DNA of 64,000 nucleotides from Todiramphus chloris collaris (GCA_025345505.1 JANVCC010000118.1:363951-427950), one strand, 5' to 3'; shown: positions 32,561-44,132, numbered from the stretch's first letter. Program-made: numbers and translations. The notes: generated from the sequence alone by a model not told the origin.

Positions 32561-34480
32561 TGAACAGCGGTTTATATTTACTGGATAAAAGTGGTTTTGA
32601 ATATCAATGACACGCTACTTTTTTAACTACAGCCCATCAGAGGCAAACCAAGCAGCACTTCCTACGGGCCTTGTCTCTGCCAAGGTGGGATCCAGAGCCC
32701 CTCGGATCAGCAGGGAAGTTCTCAGGACCTTCAGCGAGGGTTTGCTCAGCCTTTGCCAAGCACCCCCGAGCCCTCCCACCCCACCCCGAGGACCACGATG
32801 AGGGACATGAACGATGTCAACGGCTGCACAGGGGTCAGCAAACCCAACCCGATCGCCCAAGGGCAACGTGATGAAATATTTTGAGTCCGTATACTGGCTT
32901 TACAGCTGTTTGAGGGTACACAGTTTGCCTACTGGGACTTCTCTACAAAAGGCGCAGAGACACCTGCTAGTGCCTTGGAGCACGAGGCTGCTCCGCGTAA
33001 CTCCAGGACTGGGACTCGGAGATACTATGCAAGCCTAATGCAGAGTGCCTGTGAGGCAGGAGAAAGCTTCCTGCAGCTTTTAATGAGTTCTGGATCGGGT
33101 CCCAGGTCATTCTGGTGCTGGTTTGTGAAATTACATAGATTTATGTCCAGCTATTTAATATCAGCATGGAGAAAAAAAAAAAGTCAAAAAAAAAAAAAGC
33201 TTCTTTTGCTCAGCTCCATGTTTGACTGCCCTTGCTCCCATCCAAAGATTTTAATTTTTTATCTTGTTCATTCTTTTCCCCTTTGCACTGATATTTTTTT
33301 TCCAATTTGGTGATCTCAGCAAGATGTTTGGGATGCACTTGACAGAGCGTAATATATCACCTGTCGAGAGACCCCGGCTTTTAAAAAGTGGGGAAATTAC
33401 GGGTGTAATTGCAGAGTAAACACTTGTCCAGGGAAGGGGAACTTCTCCGTGCCCTGGGGTGGTCCGGGAGCCTTCACCCCCTGGGGTGTGAGTCCGGACA
33501 GAGCCAGGAGCTGGCAGGAGCCTGACAAGGTGTGGATAGACCACAAGGCTGCTCGGAGATGCTCCGTAACTGATTGTTTTAATACCAAACTGACACCAAA
33601 GGGGGGTCAGGTAAATAAATATGCATGCCTCACCAGTTCAAAATAATAAAATTCCAGTGTGTGCAAGCCTGCTTGTTGAACATATGTTTGCGGCACGGCT
33701 AAGCCATCTGGCTCAATGTCAAGCATTTACACCAACTGCAGTCTTACACTACCTGACAGCAGAAAAGCTTTATTCCCTTGGTGTTTGGGCACAAATGGAG
33801 AAATATTATTGAAATGATTATCTGCATCAAGACTCAGATTTGGTTTGACATTTAGCTGGCTCTGTTTAATCCAAAGGGTTGTCTGAATGAATAAAGAGAA
33901 GGGTTCCTCCAGAAGATGCTGCAAGCAGCCAGGGAAAGCCAAATGATTAATGAGACTGAAAGGCTGGGTGGACCCTGCCCACCTCCACCCAGACCTCGGT
34001 GCCAAGAACTGCATATGAAATTAGGCTGAGGCTTTTGTAGCTTGTCAGGAGGATGCTCACGACCGAAGGGGCTCTATTTTTGGACCTTAAGAAAACAAAA
34101 GAAATCGCTATGTTGCTTCCAGCCGAGAAGGAACGTTCTGAGCCCTAATTAAAAACAATCTCTTAAAAGTCGTAGGTCACCGTCACACCTCAGTTAGAGC
34201 GAGATGCGTTTTGGAGCCGTGTCCCTCTGCCCCCGACCTCTGAGGAGATGGCTGGTGGAGCATGGCTGGGGGGAGAACCCCCCCTTTCCCCTGCACCACC
34301 CGCACTGTGCCCCGGGATGGAGGGGCTGCCAGCAGTGTGGTCCTCAGAGATGATAATTTAACCCCAAAGCGGGTGGCCCACTGGACGCCTCTTTTCAGAA
34401 AAGCCATCTGTGCCACGGGAGGGAAGGACAAAACCACCCTGATGAAGTTTGGAGCGAGTTAGGCAGAGAAGAGCGGGAGC
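32561..34480. other. Unique non-coding DNA
   Basis: No gene or mobile element is recognised. A-rich runs lie at 33171-33200. AT-rich parts at 33550-33850 may be regulatory, but I see no distinctive motif cluster. Confidence 0.45.
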
Positions 34481-35100
34481 AGGATTAGTCTGAACTCGCG
34501 GAGCTGCTGAAGGCTCCATCTGACAAAGACAAATTTACCTGAGAAATCAGACATAGTACATTTTAAAATAAAATAGGATGGAACCGCAAGGCGCAGGGCT
34601 GTGATCAGCGTTATGGTCCAGAAAATCGCTCTCTTTGGGAGTACTAAAGCGCAACCTCCTTCCCTCTTCCCGCAGGAGAGACCAGGCTGAGCTGGTTTTT
34701 CTCTTTTTTCTTTATATCTCCACTCCTGATTGTAGATTTGGATTTAAAATTAATTTGGTGATTTGAGTTTAATAAGAATGTTAGACATGATTTCCTTCTC
34801 ACTCTTACTTTTAATTAACTTTTTAATTGAGATTTAAATGAATTCTAATGAACGGAATTGGTAGCCTAATTGATTTGTTGCAGCAGCATAGTGAGGGATC
34901 AGGATGCTGGCAGCATTTTGATGTATTACTCCGTGATGTCAAACAGTTTACAGGTTAATTTTTTGGCAGGGGTTACTTAATGCCAGCAGAAAACAATCAT
35001 TTACTTTTGATTTATTAGTAAACAGTTCCTCGTAAGTATATGGTCCACGATGTCTCCACAAACTCATGTTTGCACGCAGCTGCCTTTGCCACCTATTAAT
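34480..35100. promoter_or_regulatory. Strong candidate conserved regulatory block
   Basis: AT-rich, repeat-free DNA dense in homeodomain-type cores: AAAATTAATTTGG (34747), TTTTAATTAACTTTTTAATTG (34809-34829), GCCTAATTGATTTG (34864). The left part keeps CpGs (GAACCGCAAGGCGCAGGG, 34581). It lies inside a 6.4-kb interval with no CR1 at all. Enhancer function is inferred. Confidence 0.45.
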
Positions 35101-36335
35101 GTCTCATTAGGAACTCGTCCTGGGTCTGTGCAAGAATGAACAGATGTGCCCAGATGTGTCCGGAGGCAGCAGCCCAGCAGCAGCACGGTGCTGGGCCAGG
35201 GGAGAGGGATGTCCCCTGCGTGCCCCTGGCCCCGCTCCACCCACCATATGGGCATCCAAAACCCTGCATCCCACACGTGGCTTGGTCAGCACTTGGTTCC
35301 TGAGCAGACAACCCTTCCATGGCTTTCCTAAACCACCCCGTAACCAATTCCATCAGTCGATGAGAGGATGCACTCTTTTATCACATTAAGAACAACAAGC
35401 AGATGAGGAGCTTCGTTGCAACGGAGTTGAACAGGGGGATGGAATTTCTGGCAGCACAAATCTCAAGTCTGCCCCCCTTACGATCCAGCAAGCCCAAGCA
35501 CAGTTCTGGATGAGGACGACCCACGCGTGATTCGGCTGTGAGCTCACGGATTCTGCAGCTCCGAGAGTAAATCCAGTGCTAAGAAGTGCTAACATGCTAA
35601 AACACAAACTAATTTTAGTCTGTAGATATTAAAACATAATCTATCTTCCTCCTCCATCAGGAAAGCTCATTACAAGCTGTGGCTGGCGTGAGGGGATGAG
35701 AAAGACAGGATCGGGCTCCTGCACAACCCCCAGGCTGTGGAGACCCTGCCCAGCTTCTCCTGCCCTTCTCAAACCCCCAGCACCCGGAGCATGCCCAGGG
35801 CTGCTGGCACTTCCCAGCAGCAAATGCCTGCACTGGACTCTGGGGGGTCGGGTTTCTTCCTGCCCTGGGCATAAATCAGAGCAATTTTGGACCATCGTGG
35901 GTGTAAAAGAAAAGCTGTAGAGACATTACAGCAGTCAGAGGGTAAAGCAGGATGGATGGAAAAGGAGAACGGGGACAGTGCAGGGAAATAGGATAAAAGA
36001 GAGAAATATTACCAGCCATGTCCAAAGTGGATTGAAATAGAGGGTGCTACCAAAGTTAAAGGAATCAGGTTTAAAAGTTTCATTTTACGATTTGTAAGGA
36101 ATTTATGTGAGAATAATATTCAAAGACTGGCACGGGTTTTTTCAGAATACCAAATGGTTGGCTGGGAAACGCTAAAACCCCGCGTTCCCCTGGACAGGGG
36201 TGGGCAAAGCTGGGCTCAGGCTGGCAGAGGGAGGGCAGAGCTGCTGCCCATGGGGTTCCCCCAGCATCACGGCCCCGTGTCACCTCGGAATCCTGCTCGG
36301 ATTCTGTGGATTCCTGGCTCAGCAGGCACCCAGGG
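35101..36335. other. Unique non-coding DNA
   Basis: No gene or mobile element is recognised. Overlapping frames up to 85 codons occur on both strands. Confidence 0.5.
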
Positions 36336-36455
36336 TTCAGGGGCTGTGGTAGGATGACGGTTCAGGGGCTGTGGTAGGATGATGGTTCAGGGGCTGTGGT
36401 AGGATGATGGTTCAGGGGCTGTGGTAGGATGACGGTTCAGAGGCTGGAGCAGGAC
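36336..36455. repeat. 25-bp minisatellite, about 4.5 units
   Basis: TTCAGGGGCTGTGGTAGGAT begins at 36336, 36361, 36386 and 36411, with a partial, more diverged unit at 36436 (TTCAGAGGCTGGAGCAGGA). The four full units differ only by C/T at one position. Confidence 0.95.
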
Positions 36456-38344
36456 AATGCTGCAGCACCCAGCCTGTGCTTCAGTATGCTCCGTTTGAGG
36501 TATTTTGTACATCACAAGCCCGAGATTAAAGAGAGAGCCTTTCTCAAATGCAGATTAATTTTGTTTTTCAACTTCTTAAGCCTCTGTTACCACCTTTTCT
36601 GCAATCAGTGCAGTATCTTTTAAGTTAATTAGTTCTGGAGAAGAATTACTAGTGTAATTTGTGATGAGCCCTCCCTCCCTTTCATTCACCAGACAGAGCA
36701 GCATCTGATGTAGATAAAAGGGACCACTGGAGGCTCCTCTAGTGAAGAGAGGTGGTTAGAGATGAACTCAGATAACGCCTTCAAACCATTTATCCCCCTT
36801 CAGCTCTGTAAATGGGGAGAGCTAAGGTTTTAACTGATGTCAAGTGCACATTTCCATAACCTTTGGAGCTCTCCACTTAAATTATTTGTATTCCTAAACA
36901 CCACCCGTCCCATGCTGAGAAGAACCTCACAGCGTGTGGTGCCCATTTTTCTTGTGCTGGTGGGTCCTCCATCACTGGTTAGTATGGGGCAACTGTTTCT
37001 TCTTGTTGTCAGCTTATACACCATGGAAATCACAGGGTTCCTGACTGTTTGTCTGCTGCCTCCAGCAGCTTCACCCCAGGTTTTGGACATCTGCTTTGGG
37101 TGGCTGCAGCCCACCCGGTCCAAGAAGTCTCTGCCCAGAGATGAAGGAAACACTGCATTAGTCTCGCACTTCTAATACACGCAGAAATCACAGCAATTCT
37201 CCCCGGCTCATTATCCATCACAAATTCCTGACTCCAGGTTCTGTGTGGTTTCCAACTGCAACCACAGGTTAGCATGGTTCTGCTTGAAATTTGCCGAAGG
37301 GCACCGGACAACACAAGCACCGTTTGTCTGATGAACAAAGCTCTGTGAAGCCTTCTTTGAAGCTGAGCTGAATCTTGGGTTCTACACAGACCTGAATGGG
37401 GTGTAAACACTTAAAAATAATGCTTATCATTGCTTTGCTGAAAAAGGGAGGGCAGCAAAGCTGGAGCTCCCGCGCTGCCACCCCACTGCTGGCTTTTTCT
37501 CAATGGCTGAGGAATTGGCCGCGAGTGGATGGTAGCCACAGGTCCTCTCCAATTCCCGTGTGTTTATGTACACCAGTGTATTTTAACACACAGGAATTAT
37601 CCACATTGAACTTTCACAACATCTCTTTGACTCACTGTCAAGTTCAATAACGTCAGAGATCAATTGGTAGCGCATAAATTTACCTTCAAAGGCTCCCAAA
37701 AGCTGACACGTCCAGATGATTGGTGTCCTCCTCCAGAACAGTGGTTTATCTTCCGATGGGGGACAGGAGTGATGGTTGAAAATTCCCATGCTTCCCAACC
37801 TGATGAAAGCCCAGAGACAAACCCAGCCGTGGGCATGAGCTGCCAACCACCAGGTGCAGCCTCTGCCAGGGAAGATGGGTGAGGGCAGGGTGAAGGCAGC
37901 AGCACATCCTGGACAGGTGCTGGCAGCAGCCAAAGCCTTGCCTGGTTCTTAAGACTAACCTATTTCTTTTAGGGAAGCTGTTAGAAGTGTACGCAGCACT
38001 AACCCAACAATGTTGGCTTCCACTGTTATTACTTCGCATTAAAATCGATTAATTAAATCCAAATGGAAAACATTTCTGTTAAAAAAAAATAATTAATGGA
38101 AGCCTGGTTTTTCCCTTATAAACCCTAAATATCGTAGTGCTCATTCTGCCCCTTTCTACAGCATTTGTGTTTATAAGTGTGATTACCATCGCCTTTCCTG
38201 CTTTGAACGGGATGAGGTTTATTCATGATTTGCAGTGGGAAAATCCTGGGCTATTTGGCAAGATCCATTATTTTGCTGGTTCTGACTTAGTTACACTGTT
38301 ATGCTAAATCAGACAAAAAATGTGGGAGAAACTTTGCAACAACC
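36456..38344. other. Unique non-coding DNA
   Basis: No gene or mobile element is recognised. Open frames of 112-126 codons on opposite strands at 36837-37410 overlap and have no recognisable domain. AT-rich stretches at 36540-36650 and 38030-38290 could hold regulatory sites. Confidence 0.45.
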
Positions 38345-38440
38345 CTAAAAAAAAAAAAAACCCAAAATCAAAACCAACCAAACAAACCAAACCAACCAAA
38401 CAAAAAAATCCAAAACTCCACAAAACAAAAAGAAAAAAGC
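38345..38440. repeat. A-rich (CAAA/ACCAA)n simple repeat
   Basis: An A-run is followed by degenerate ACCAA, ACAAA and CCAAA units for about 95 bp. Confidence 0.85.
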
Positions 38441-38700
38441 ATGGAGTGGGAACTGGTTACTGGTTGTTTTCATGAAGAGTTCTTTTAACCCAGAATTGAA
38501 AGTAACAAGATAATTTTGTTTGCGCACTATCATCCAACTTTTTAGCCCCCTTCTCATCCCTTCAGCCCTACTGACAACAAAGGATGGAGGGTATCGATCA
38601 GAGCGTGACTCTGTTAAGGATTCAGCCCCAAACCCTGGTACTTTCTTAACCTGCAAGGGTCGGGGATCTATCGACAGCAACTCCACCTCTGTTCATCCAA

Positions 38701-38721
38701 TTTTTTTTTTTTTTTTTTTTT
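38701..38721. repeat. Poly-T tract (T21)
   Basis: An uninterrupted T run lies 260 bp after the A-rich repeat, in opposite sense. Confidence 0.9.
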
Positions 38722-38997
38722 AATGGAAGATGCCTGATATTTTGTTGTTGTCTATTCTGGTTTTTTTCAAGCTGCCTTTAGGGATGAATTATTTTATAGG
38801 GCTGATTGGGGCTTTTTGTATACTTATTGTTGTTTAATTTTAAAGTAGGCAGGACTGGATTTCAGGGTGTTGCTGCAGGTCACTGCTTCATTTAGGAAAA
38901 CATCTTTTCCATGACTAGGTCCTTGCCATTACCACCTGAAGTTTGTGTAACGAGGGCCCTTGCAATTTAACTACCAGGCTGCAAATTGGTCCTACAA
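38722..38997. other. Unique non-coding DNA
   Basis: Nothing recognisable. Confidence 0.5.
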
Positions 38998-39247
38998 CAG
39001 AGAATCAAAGAATCATAGAATAACAGAGTCAAAGAATCATAGAACCGTAGAATCATAGACTCACAGAATGGTTTTGAGTTGGAAGGGACCTTGAAGATCA
39101 CCCAGTTCTAACCCCCCTGCCAGGGACAGGGAGAGCTTACCCTAGAGCAAGTTGCTCAGAGCCCCATCCAACCTGCCCTTGAACACTCCCAGGGATGGAG
39201 CATCCACAGCTTCCCCAGGCAACCTGTGCCAGGGTCTCACCACCCTT
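38998..39247 (-). mobile_element. CR1 LINE 3' end with expanded tail (type C)
   Basis: The reverse-oriented tail is unusually long: about seven degenerate AGAATCAAAG/AGAATCATAG/AGAATAACAG units at 39000-39067. Then follows GGTTTTGAGTTGGAAGGGAC and the body through ACTCCCAGGGATGGAGCATC to GGTCTCACCACCCT. Confidence 0.95.
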
Positions 39248-40430
39248 GTTTTCCATGTTCCAGTTCCACCGATAACTGCCCTGTGATATGGCCTTTTGTC
39301 CTCAGCTGGCAAATAGCAACAGAGGAGTATCTGCAGTGGGCACCCAGCTTCCCTCCCAGCTCCCTGAGCCCCAGGCTGACCAGCTGCCCATCTCTCCCTA
39401 TAACAACAGTGGAGGATGTTGTTACCCTCTGCCCTGATGTGCCAGTGCTTCCAGACCCCACACTGGCAATGAGCGATGGGCTGCTGACCAGTGGCCACCA
39501 GCCCCACCACACAGCAGCCAGTGCTCCCTGTGCAGGGACGCACATGACCTGACATACTAACCCACCCAACTCAGTGTGGGTTTTGATCATTAGAGAGCTG
39601 TCATTAATATGTATTTTTACATACTGCAGTTAATTACACTGTCTCTGATTGTGCTGATAACTTTTGCTCCTCCTCAGCCCAATAATCAACAATTACTCAC
39701 AGGTCTGGTGGCAATGCCAACACTCAGGACATGACGACTTGATTTTTTCTTGGTGTGAAGCCAATTCACACAGATTTTTGGGGCCTGTCTCCTGGATTCC
39801 CTTCCCCAACAAGGGGATTTGGTGTTTCCAGCCACCCCATGCTCCTCAAGGTACCTGTCATCAGAGACCAGAGAGCTGAGAGGTGAACAGGTCCTCGCCA
39901 GACTGCTTGGAGGTGACACTTCTCCCACATGCTCAGCATCCTCCATGGCTGGAGCCCCTGGAGCACATCTGGAGATGCCACCAGCTCTGGAGGTGGCAAA
40001 GTGGGTATGTGGCACCCTCACCAAGAGCTCAGCCTGAGAGTGGGCACTTAGGGCTGGAGATTGGAAATCCACACATTCAACACACCGCACCACTCTGCAG
40101 CTCACCGCAAGCACATCTCCAGCATCCTGCTCTGCAGGTTTGGAAGATTTTTTTTTGGTGTGCCTTTGCCAAGGTATGAAAGCCAGAAACTGTGGAGAAC
40201 ACCAGGAAAAAGTGAGGCTGGAGAATGAGCAAAGTCAAAAGGACTCTATCAAGGTGCCTGTGTTTTTTTCCAGCAGCAACACAGAAATGAGCATCTGCCT
40301 CCAAAATGATCCCAGCTTGCCGTCGTGACAGGAGTTCACGTACCAGGAGGGTTTCCTCCTGCACTCTGGGCTGCTTTTTTTTTTTTTTTTCCTTTCTTTC
40401 TTTTTCTTACATGATGCTCTGAGTAACTAC
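39248..40430. other. Unique non-coding DNA
   Basis: No gene is recognised. A T-rich run with CTTT units lies at 40374-40409. Open frames up to 142 codons overlap on both strands and partly enter the CR1. Confidence 0.45.
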
Positions 40431-41090
40431 TTCTTACAATATCATCCGCCAAGGTCCTTCGAATTTCTGCTTTGCATTAAAGACAAAGAATTCTTCACAA
40501 TTAACGTGCTTTGAGGGTTTCCTGTCACGGGAACGTAATTAACTCTTTGCTGGACTAACTAATTTCTGCATTTTAAAAAGTAGCCTGATAATGACAAAAG
40601 TGGAGCACTCAATCCGCAGGATAGCCATTAACTGCACTCAGTTATTGTGCAGGCTCCATTCAGACCACAATTACTGTCAGGGAATTGCACTGGAAGCTAC
40701 TTCTTGTACGCAAACAAGAATACTATTCATTAAAGGCCACTTTCAATAAAATACAATCTATATTTTTAATGAATATTTGAGAAAGAAAATACAATCTTGG
40801 ATTCCGAAACCTGCAATACCATTATTATTCTTTTAATAACAGACTTTCTCAGGTACAGCTGCTCACAGATGTTGGAGAGGCAGCAGAAATGAGATGGCTG
40901 GTGTAAGAGCTTTGACTCGAGAAATGAAAAGCAGAGCTCATGGTAAACCGGGTCCGTGTTAAATTAGGCTTTTCCAGAGCCCCCGACAGCAGACCCAGCT
41001 TCCCCCGTGGCTTTTATTGATGTCCCTGGGCTGGTACACTCGCCTTAAACCTGTCATGCCCAGTTAAATATAGGGACGTGGGAACTGGGA
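40430..41090. promoter_or_regulatory. Candidate conserved regulatory block
   Basis: Repeat-free AT-rich sequence with GGGAACGTAATTAACTC (40538), GCCATTAACTGCACTCAG (40624), ACCACAATTACTGTC (40665) and TTTTTAATGAATATTTG (40763). It leads directly up to the CpG island at 41290. A regulatory role for that island is a reasonable inference. Confidence 0.4.
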
Positions 41091-41437
41091 GAAGCCTTGG
41101 TATCACCCCCCCACACCGGGCTGACCTTCACCCGCATCCAGCCCCACCGCCCTGACACAAGCGGCGGCCGAGGAACCTGCTCAGAGGAGTCAAAACTCGG
41201 CTGATCCATTTACAGGAATCTCTGCGTTCCTTCTGAGCCACGAACGCTGCTTCGGGGCTGAAAACCGCGGGGTTTAGCGGCAGAGCACACGCGGTTCTTT
41301 GCAGAGATGCGCACCGGGGGGGGGCACTTGTTCGAGTCTTTCCCGTCCGTTCCTGTCCCCGTTTCTGGCCCGGCCGGTGACACGCGTTGGGCTCCGCAGC
41401 CCTCGGACCCTCCCGCCGACCCGGGGGGACCCGCGCC

Positions 41438-41467
41438 GGGGCCGGGGCCGGGGCCGGGCCCCGGGGG
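41438..41467 (+). repeat. (GGGGCC)n tract, G-quadruplex motif
   Basis: GGGGCC occurs three times in a row and runs into GGGCCCCGGGGG. At least four G-runs of three or more lie within 30 bp. Confidence 0.85.
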
Positions 41468-41699
41468 TCCCTCTGACCGCCCCCGCTCCACGCCCGCCGG
41501 TGCTGCACAACGGCCCCGGGGAGGCTCGGAGCAAACCCGACGGCAGCGGCAGCGACGGCGCAGCGCCCGGCGGGACCGGCTCCGGGACGGCGGGACCCGG
41601 GGGCGGCGGAACCGGGCTCCGCGGGGGGCGGCGGGGGAGGCGGCGCGGCCGCTGCCGCTTCTGCACGGCAACATTGCCCTCTTTCGGCAGAGCCGCGCG

Positions 41700-42170
41700 G
41701 GGACCGGGCGCCGGGCACCGGGCACCGGACGGGGGGCGGCGGGAGGCGGGCGGTGGGGAAGGGGCCGGCGGGCACCGGGCAGAGGGCGATGGGCAGGTAG
41801 CAGCGGGCAGAGGGCGATGGGCAGGTAGCAGCGGGCGGGGAGCGGCGGGCACCGGGCTGGGAGCGGCGGATACCGGGAGGAGGGACATCGGGCGCAGGGC
41901 ACAGGGCGGCGGGCGAGGGGAGGCGGGTAGCGGGAGGGGGGCATCGGGTACCGGGAGGGGGGCACCGGGAAGGGGCAGGCAAGGGAGGGGCGGCGGGCAC
42001 CAGGCGGGGGGAAGCAGGCGGGTACAGGGCACCGGGCTCCAGGCAGGCACCGGGCATCGGGAAGGGGTGGCAAACGGGGTGCGGCGGGCACCGGGAAGAG
42101 GGTGAAGGGCACCGGGCGGCGGGCACCGGGCAGGGAGCGGCGGGCACCGGGAGGCGGGTGACGGCGGCGG
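41700..42170. repeat. Degenerate G-rich minisatellite
   Basis: The motif GGCGGGCACCGGG and variants (GGGATCGGG, GAGCGGCGGGCACCGG) recur through about 470 bp with irregular spacing. One internal unit of 28 bp is duplicated exactly (41777-41804 and 41805-41832). Confidence 0.85.
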
Positions 42171-42384
42171 CGGTGGTGTCCCCTCCCGGCAGCACGGACA
42201 CGCTCTCCCGGCCGACCCGCCGGTGCTCGGCACCTTCCCGGTGCCGAAGCCCTTTCTCGGGGCGGGGGCGGGTAGCGGCAGTGCCCGTGTGCCCCCCTGG
42301 CACGGCCCGAGGGGCCGCGATCCCGGCGCCGCCTCTCTCCGCGGTGCGGGCGGGTGTCCCGCAGAGCAGCCGTGTGCGTGGCCC

Positions 42385-42458
42385 CGGGGAATGTTCTCCT
42401 CGCCCCGTGCTGCCGGGTGACCGGGGAATGTTCTCCTCGCCCCGTGCTGCCGGGTGAC
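42385..42458. repeat. Perfect 37-bp tandem duplication
   Basis: Two identical 37-bp units starting CGGGGAATGTTCTCCTCG lie at 42385-42421 and 42422-42458. Confidence 0.97.
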
Positions 42459-42460
42459 CC

Positions 42461-43832
42461 TGCACTTGCAGAGCAGTGGCCTTCGGGGCCGTGTCCCCGT
42501 GGGCAGTGGGGCACCAGCAGCCCCAGTCTCCCCAGAGCAGCGGGCAGCTTCCCCACAGGGAAAAGCCAAACGCATTCTGTGAGTCTGATTCTGTAATTCA
42601 TTGACAATGTTTTATCTCGCACTTTTCCCTCGTATTTGTCGGCAGGTGAACACAGCCAGGAACCATCAGCCCCTCGGCATTTTTCATTATGTTTTTCTTA
42701 AGTGTGTACAAAGAGGTAAGCAATGTAAAATTACTACATAATCAAATATTTACCGACTTTAATATCTGAGGTTCAACACACTGCAATAGAATGTGATACC
42801 TGGCTCTTCTTTAACCCAGTCTAATATTTTTAGACATCAGAATTATTTTGTGCGATGTCTCCTGTGCTCTTTCGTGGCCCAACAGCTGTTCTGAATTCTG
42901 TGACAATTGCCACCGGCTCTTTCGGGTTCATCAAAACATCATCTCTCCCCCTGTATCAGCAGTTCAGGGCTGCCACGGGCCATGTCCAGCTGGGGCTGAA
43001 GCAAGATCCAGGCTCCAGCCGCCAAGAAGAGCAGTGATGGGTCCCCAGAAAATCTCTCGACACAGAGCAGGCTCTTTTCTTACAATTTGTGCACGTTGGG
43101 CTTTCAAAAGACCTTCAAAAAAAGGTGAAACAAGCAAAGTAAAATATGTAGCATATGTATGAGAGTGAGGAGCACAGCACATCAGTACATCACCAAGCAC
43201 AACACCTAAACACTGATTTTTGAGGTCCTGGGTCAAAGACCCTGTTCATTTGTCTGGGGACAGTTTTTCCTTGCCAGGAAATCTGGGGACTTGAGGGAGG
43301 ACGCAGGCACGGGGCATTAGGAATCATTTTTGAAAGCTATGAATCTATGTGTTCGGTAGGATGTATTTTAGAAGATGCTGCTGCTTGTGTGTCAGCATAT
43401 TCGGGCATTATCGGGTTGTTTCTCTTCTGTGCCTTGGTTCTGCAGCTTTCCCAGCCATGTGTAAGCCTTGGCCAGGCACCAAGTTCAATGCACAGAAACC
43501 ACACTGGATATGGGCTTCCAAGGCAATTCCACCGTGTCTTACACCAGCAGAAACTCAGCTGTTATGAGACCTTCCTGATAATTTTCTCCCCTTAAACATT
43601 ATTTTCACCAGATTATCCCTGAATCCAAAGGAGTTTGCTTACTGATACCTGCCTGGGATTCTGGTCTGGGTGGGAAGCTCTGGGAGCATCAGTTCCACCC
43701 GTGCCATGGTGCTGATGTGCTCATAGACCTTCTGGCATAGATGAGTTGTGGCACACAGGATGGGGCAGGGCTCTGTCCTCCTCTGTGTATATCACAGAGA
43801 GGCAGGGAGAGATGTAAGAACCACCAGCAATA
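42461..43832. other. Unique non-coding DNA
   Basis: No gene is recognised. The stretch 42600-42840 is AT-rich (TTACTACATAATCAAATATTT) and may be regulatory. Frames of 104 and 90 codons on opposite strands near 42850-43240 overlap and are not called. Confidence 0.45.
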
Positions 43833-44132
43833 TCACAGAACCACAGAATCCCAGTATGGTCTGGAAGGGACCTCTGGATATGCTCTGGTGTCCCCCCCTG
43901 CTCCACCCAGCAGGGGCACCCAGAGCAGGGGCCCAGCAGCGCAGGGTCCAGCCGGGGTGGGAATCTCTCCAGACAAGGAGACTCCACAGCCTCTCTGGGC
44001 AGCCTGGCACAGCCTCCCACACCCTCACACCAAACAACTTGCTCCTCCTGCTCAGATGGAACCTCCTGGCTTCCAGTTTGATGCCCCTTGGTGCCCCTTG
44101 TCCTGTCCCTGGGCACCACTGAGCAGAGTCTG
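43833..44132 (-). mobile_element. CR1 LINE 3' fragment (type B)
   Basis: TCACAGAACCACAGAATCCCAG, CTGGAAGGGACCTCTGGATA and CAGCAGGGGCACCCAGAGC are shared with the copy at 53878. It stops after GGGCACCACTGAGCAGAGTC. Confidence 0.95.

Larger units (their letters stand above)
41290..42460. promoter_or_regulatory. CpG island, about 1.2 kb
   Basis: This is the most CpG-dense segment in the window. The left half (41300-41700) has complex GC-rich sequence (GTGACACGCGTTGGGCTCCG) and the right half is mostly degenerate G-rich tandem repeat. CpG islands of this size often mark promoters, but I see no recognisable exon or splice context, and the overlapping 268-470-codon frames on both strands are low-complexity products of the composition. 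Confidence 0.6.

Noticed and set aside
36837..37410. Possible exon: 112-codon plus and 126-codon minus frames
   Set aside because: The two overlap on opposite strands, neither has a known domain, and no splice context supports one over the other.
41128..42622. Three overlapping minus-strand frames of 433-470 codons and plus-strand frames of 173 and 268 codons
   Set aside because: All are low-complexity proline, alanine, arginine and glycine-rich translations of a GC-rich minisatellite. Several phases on both strands are open at once, as expected from lack of AT-rich stop codons.
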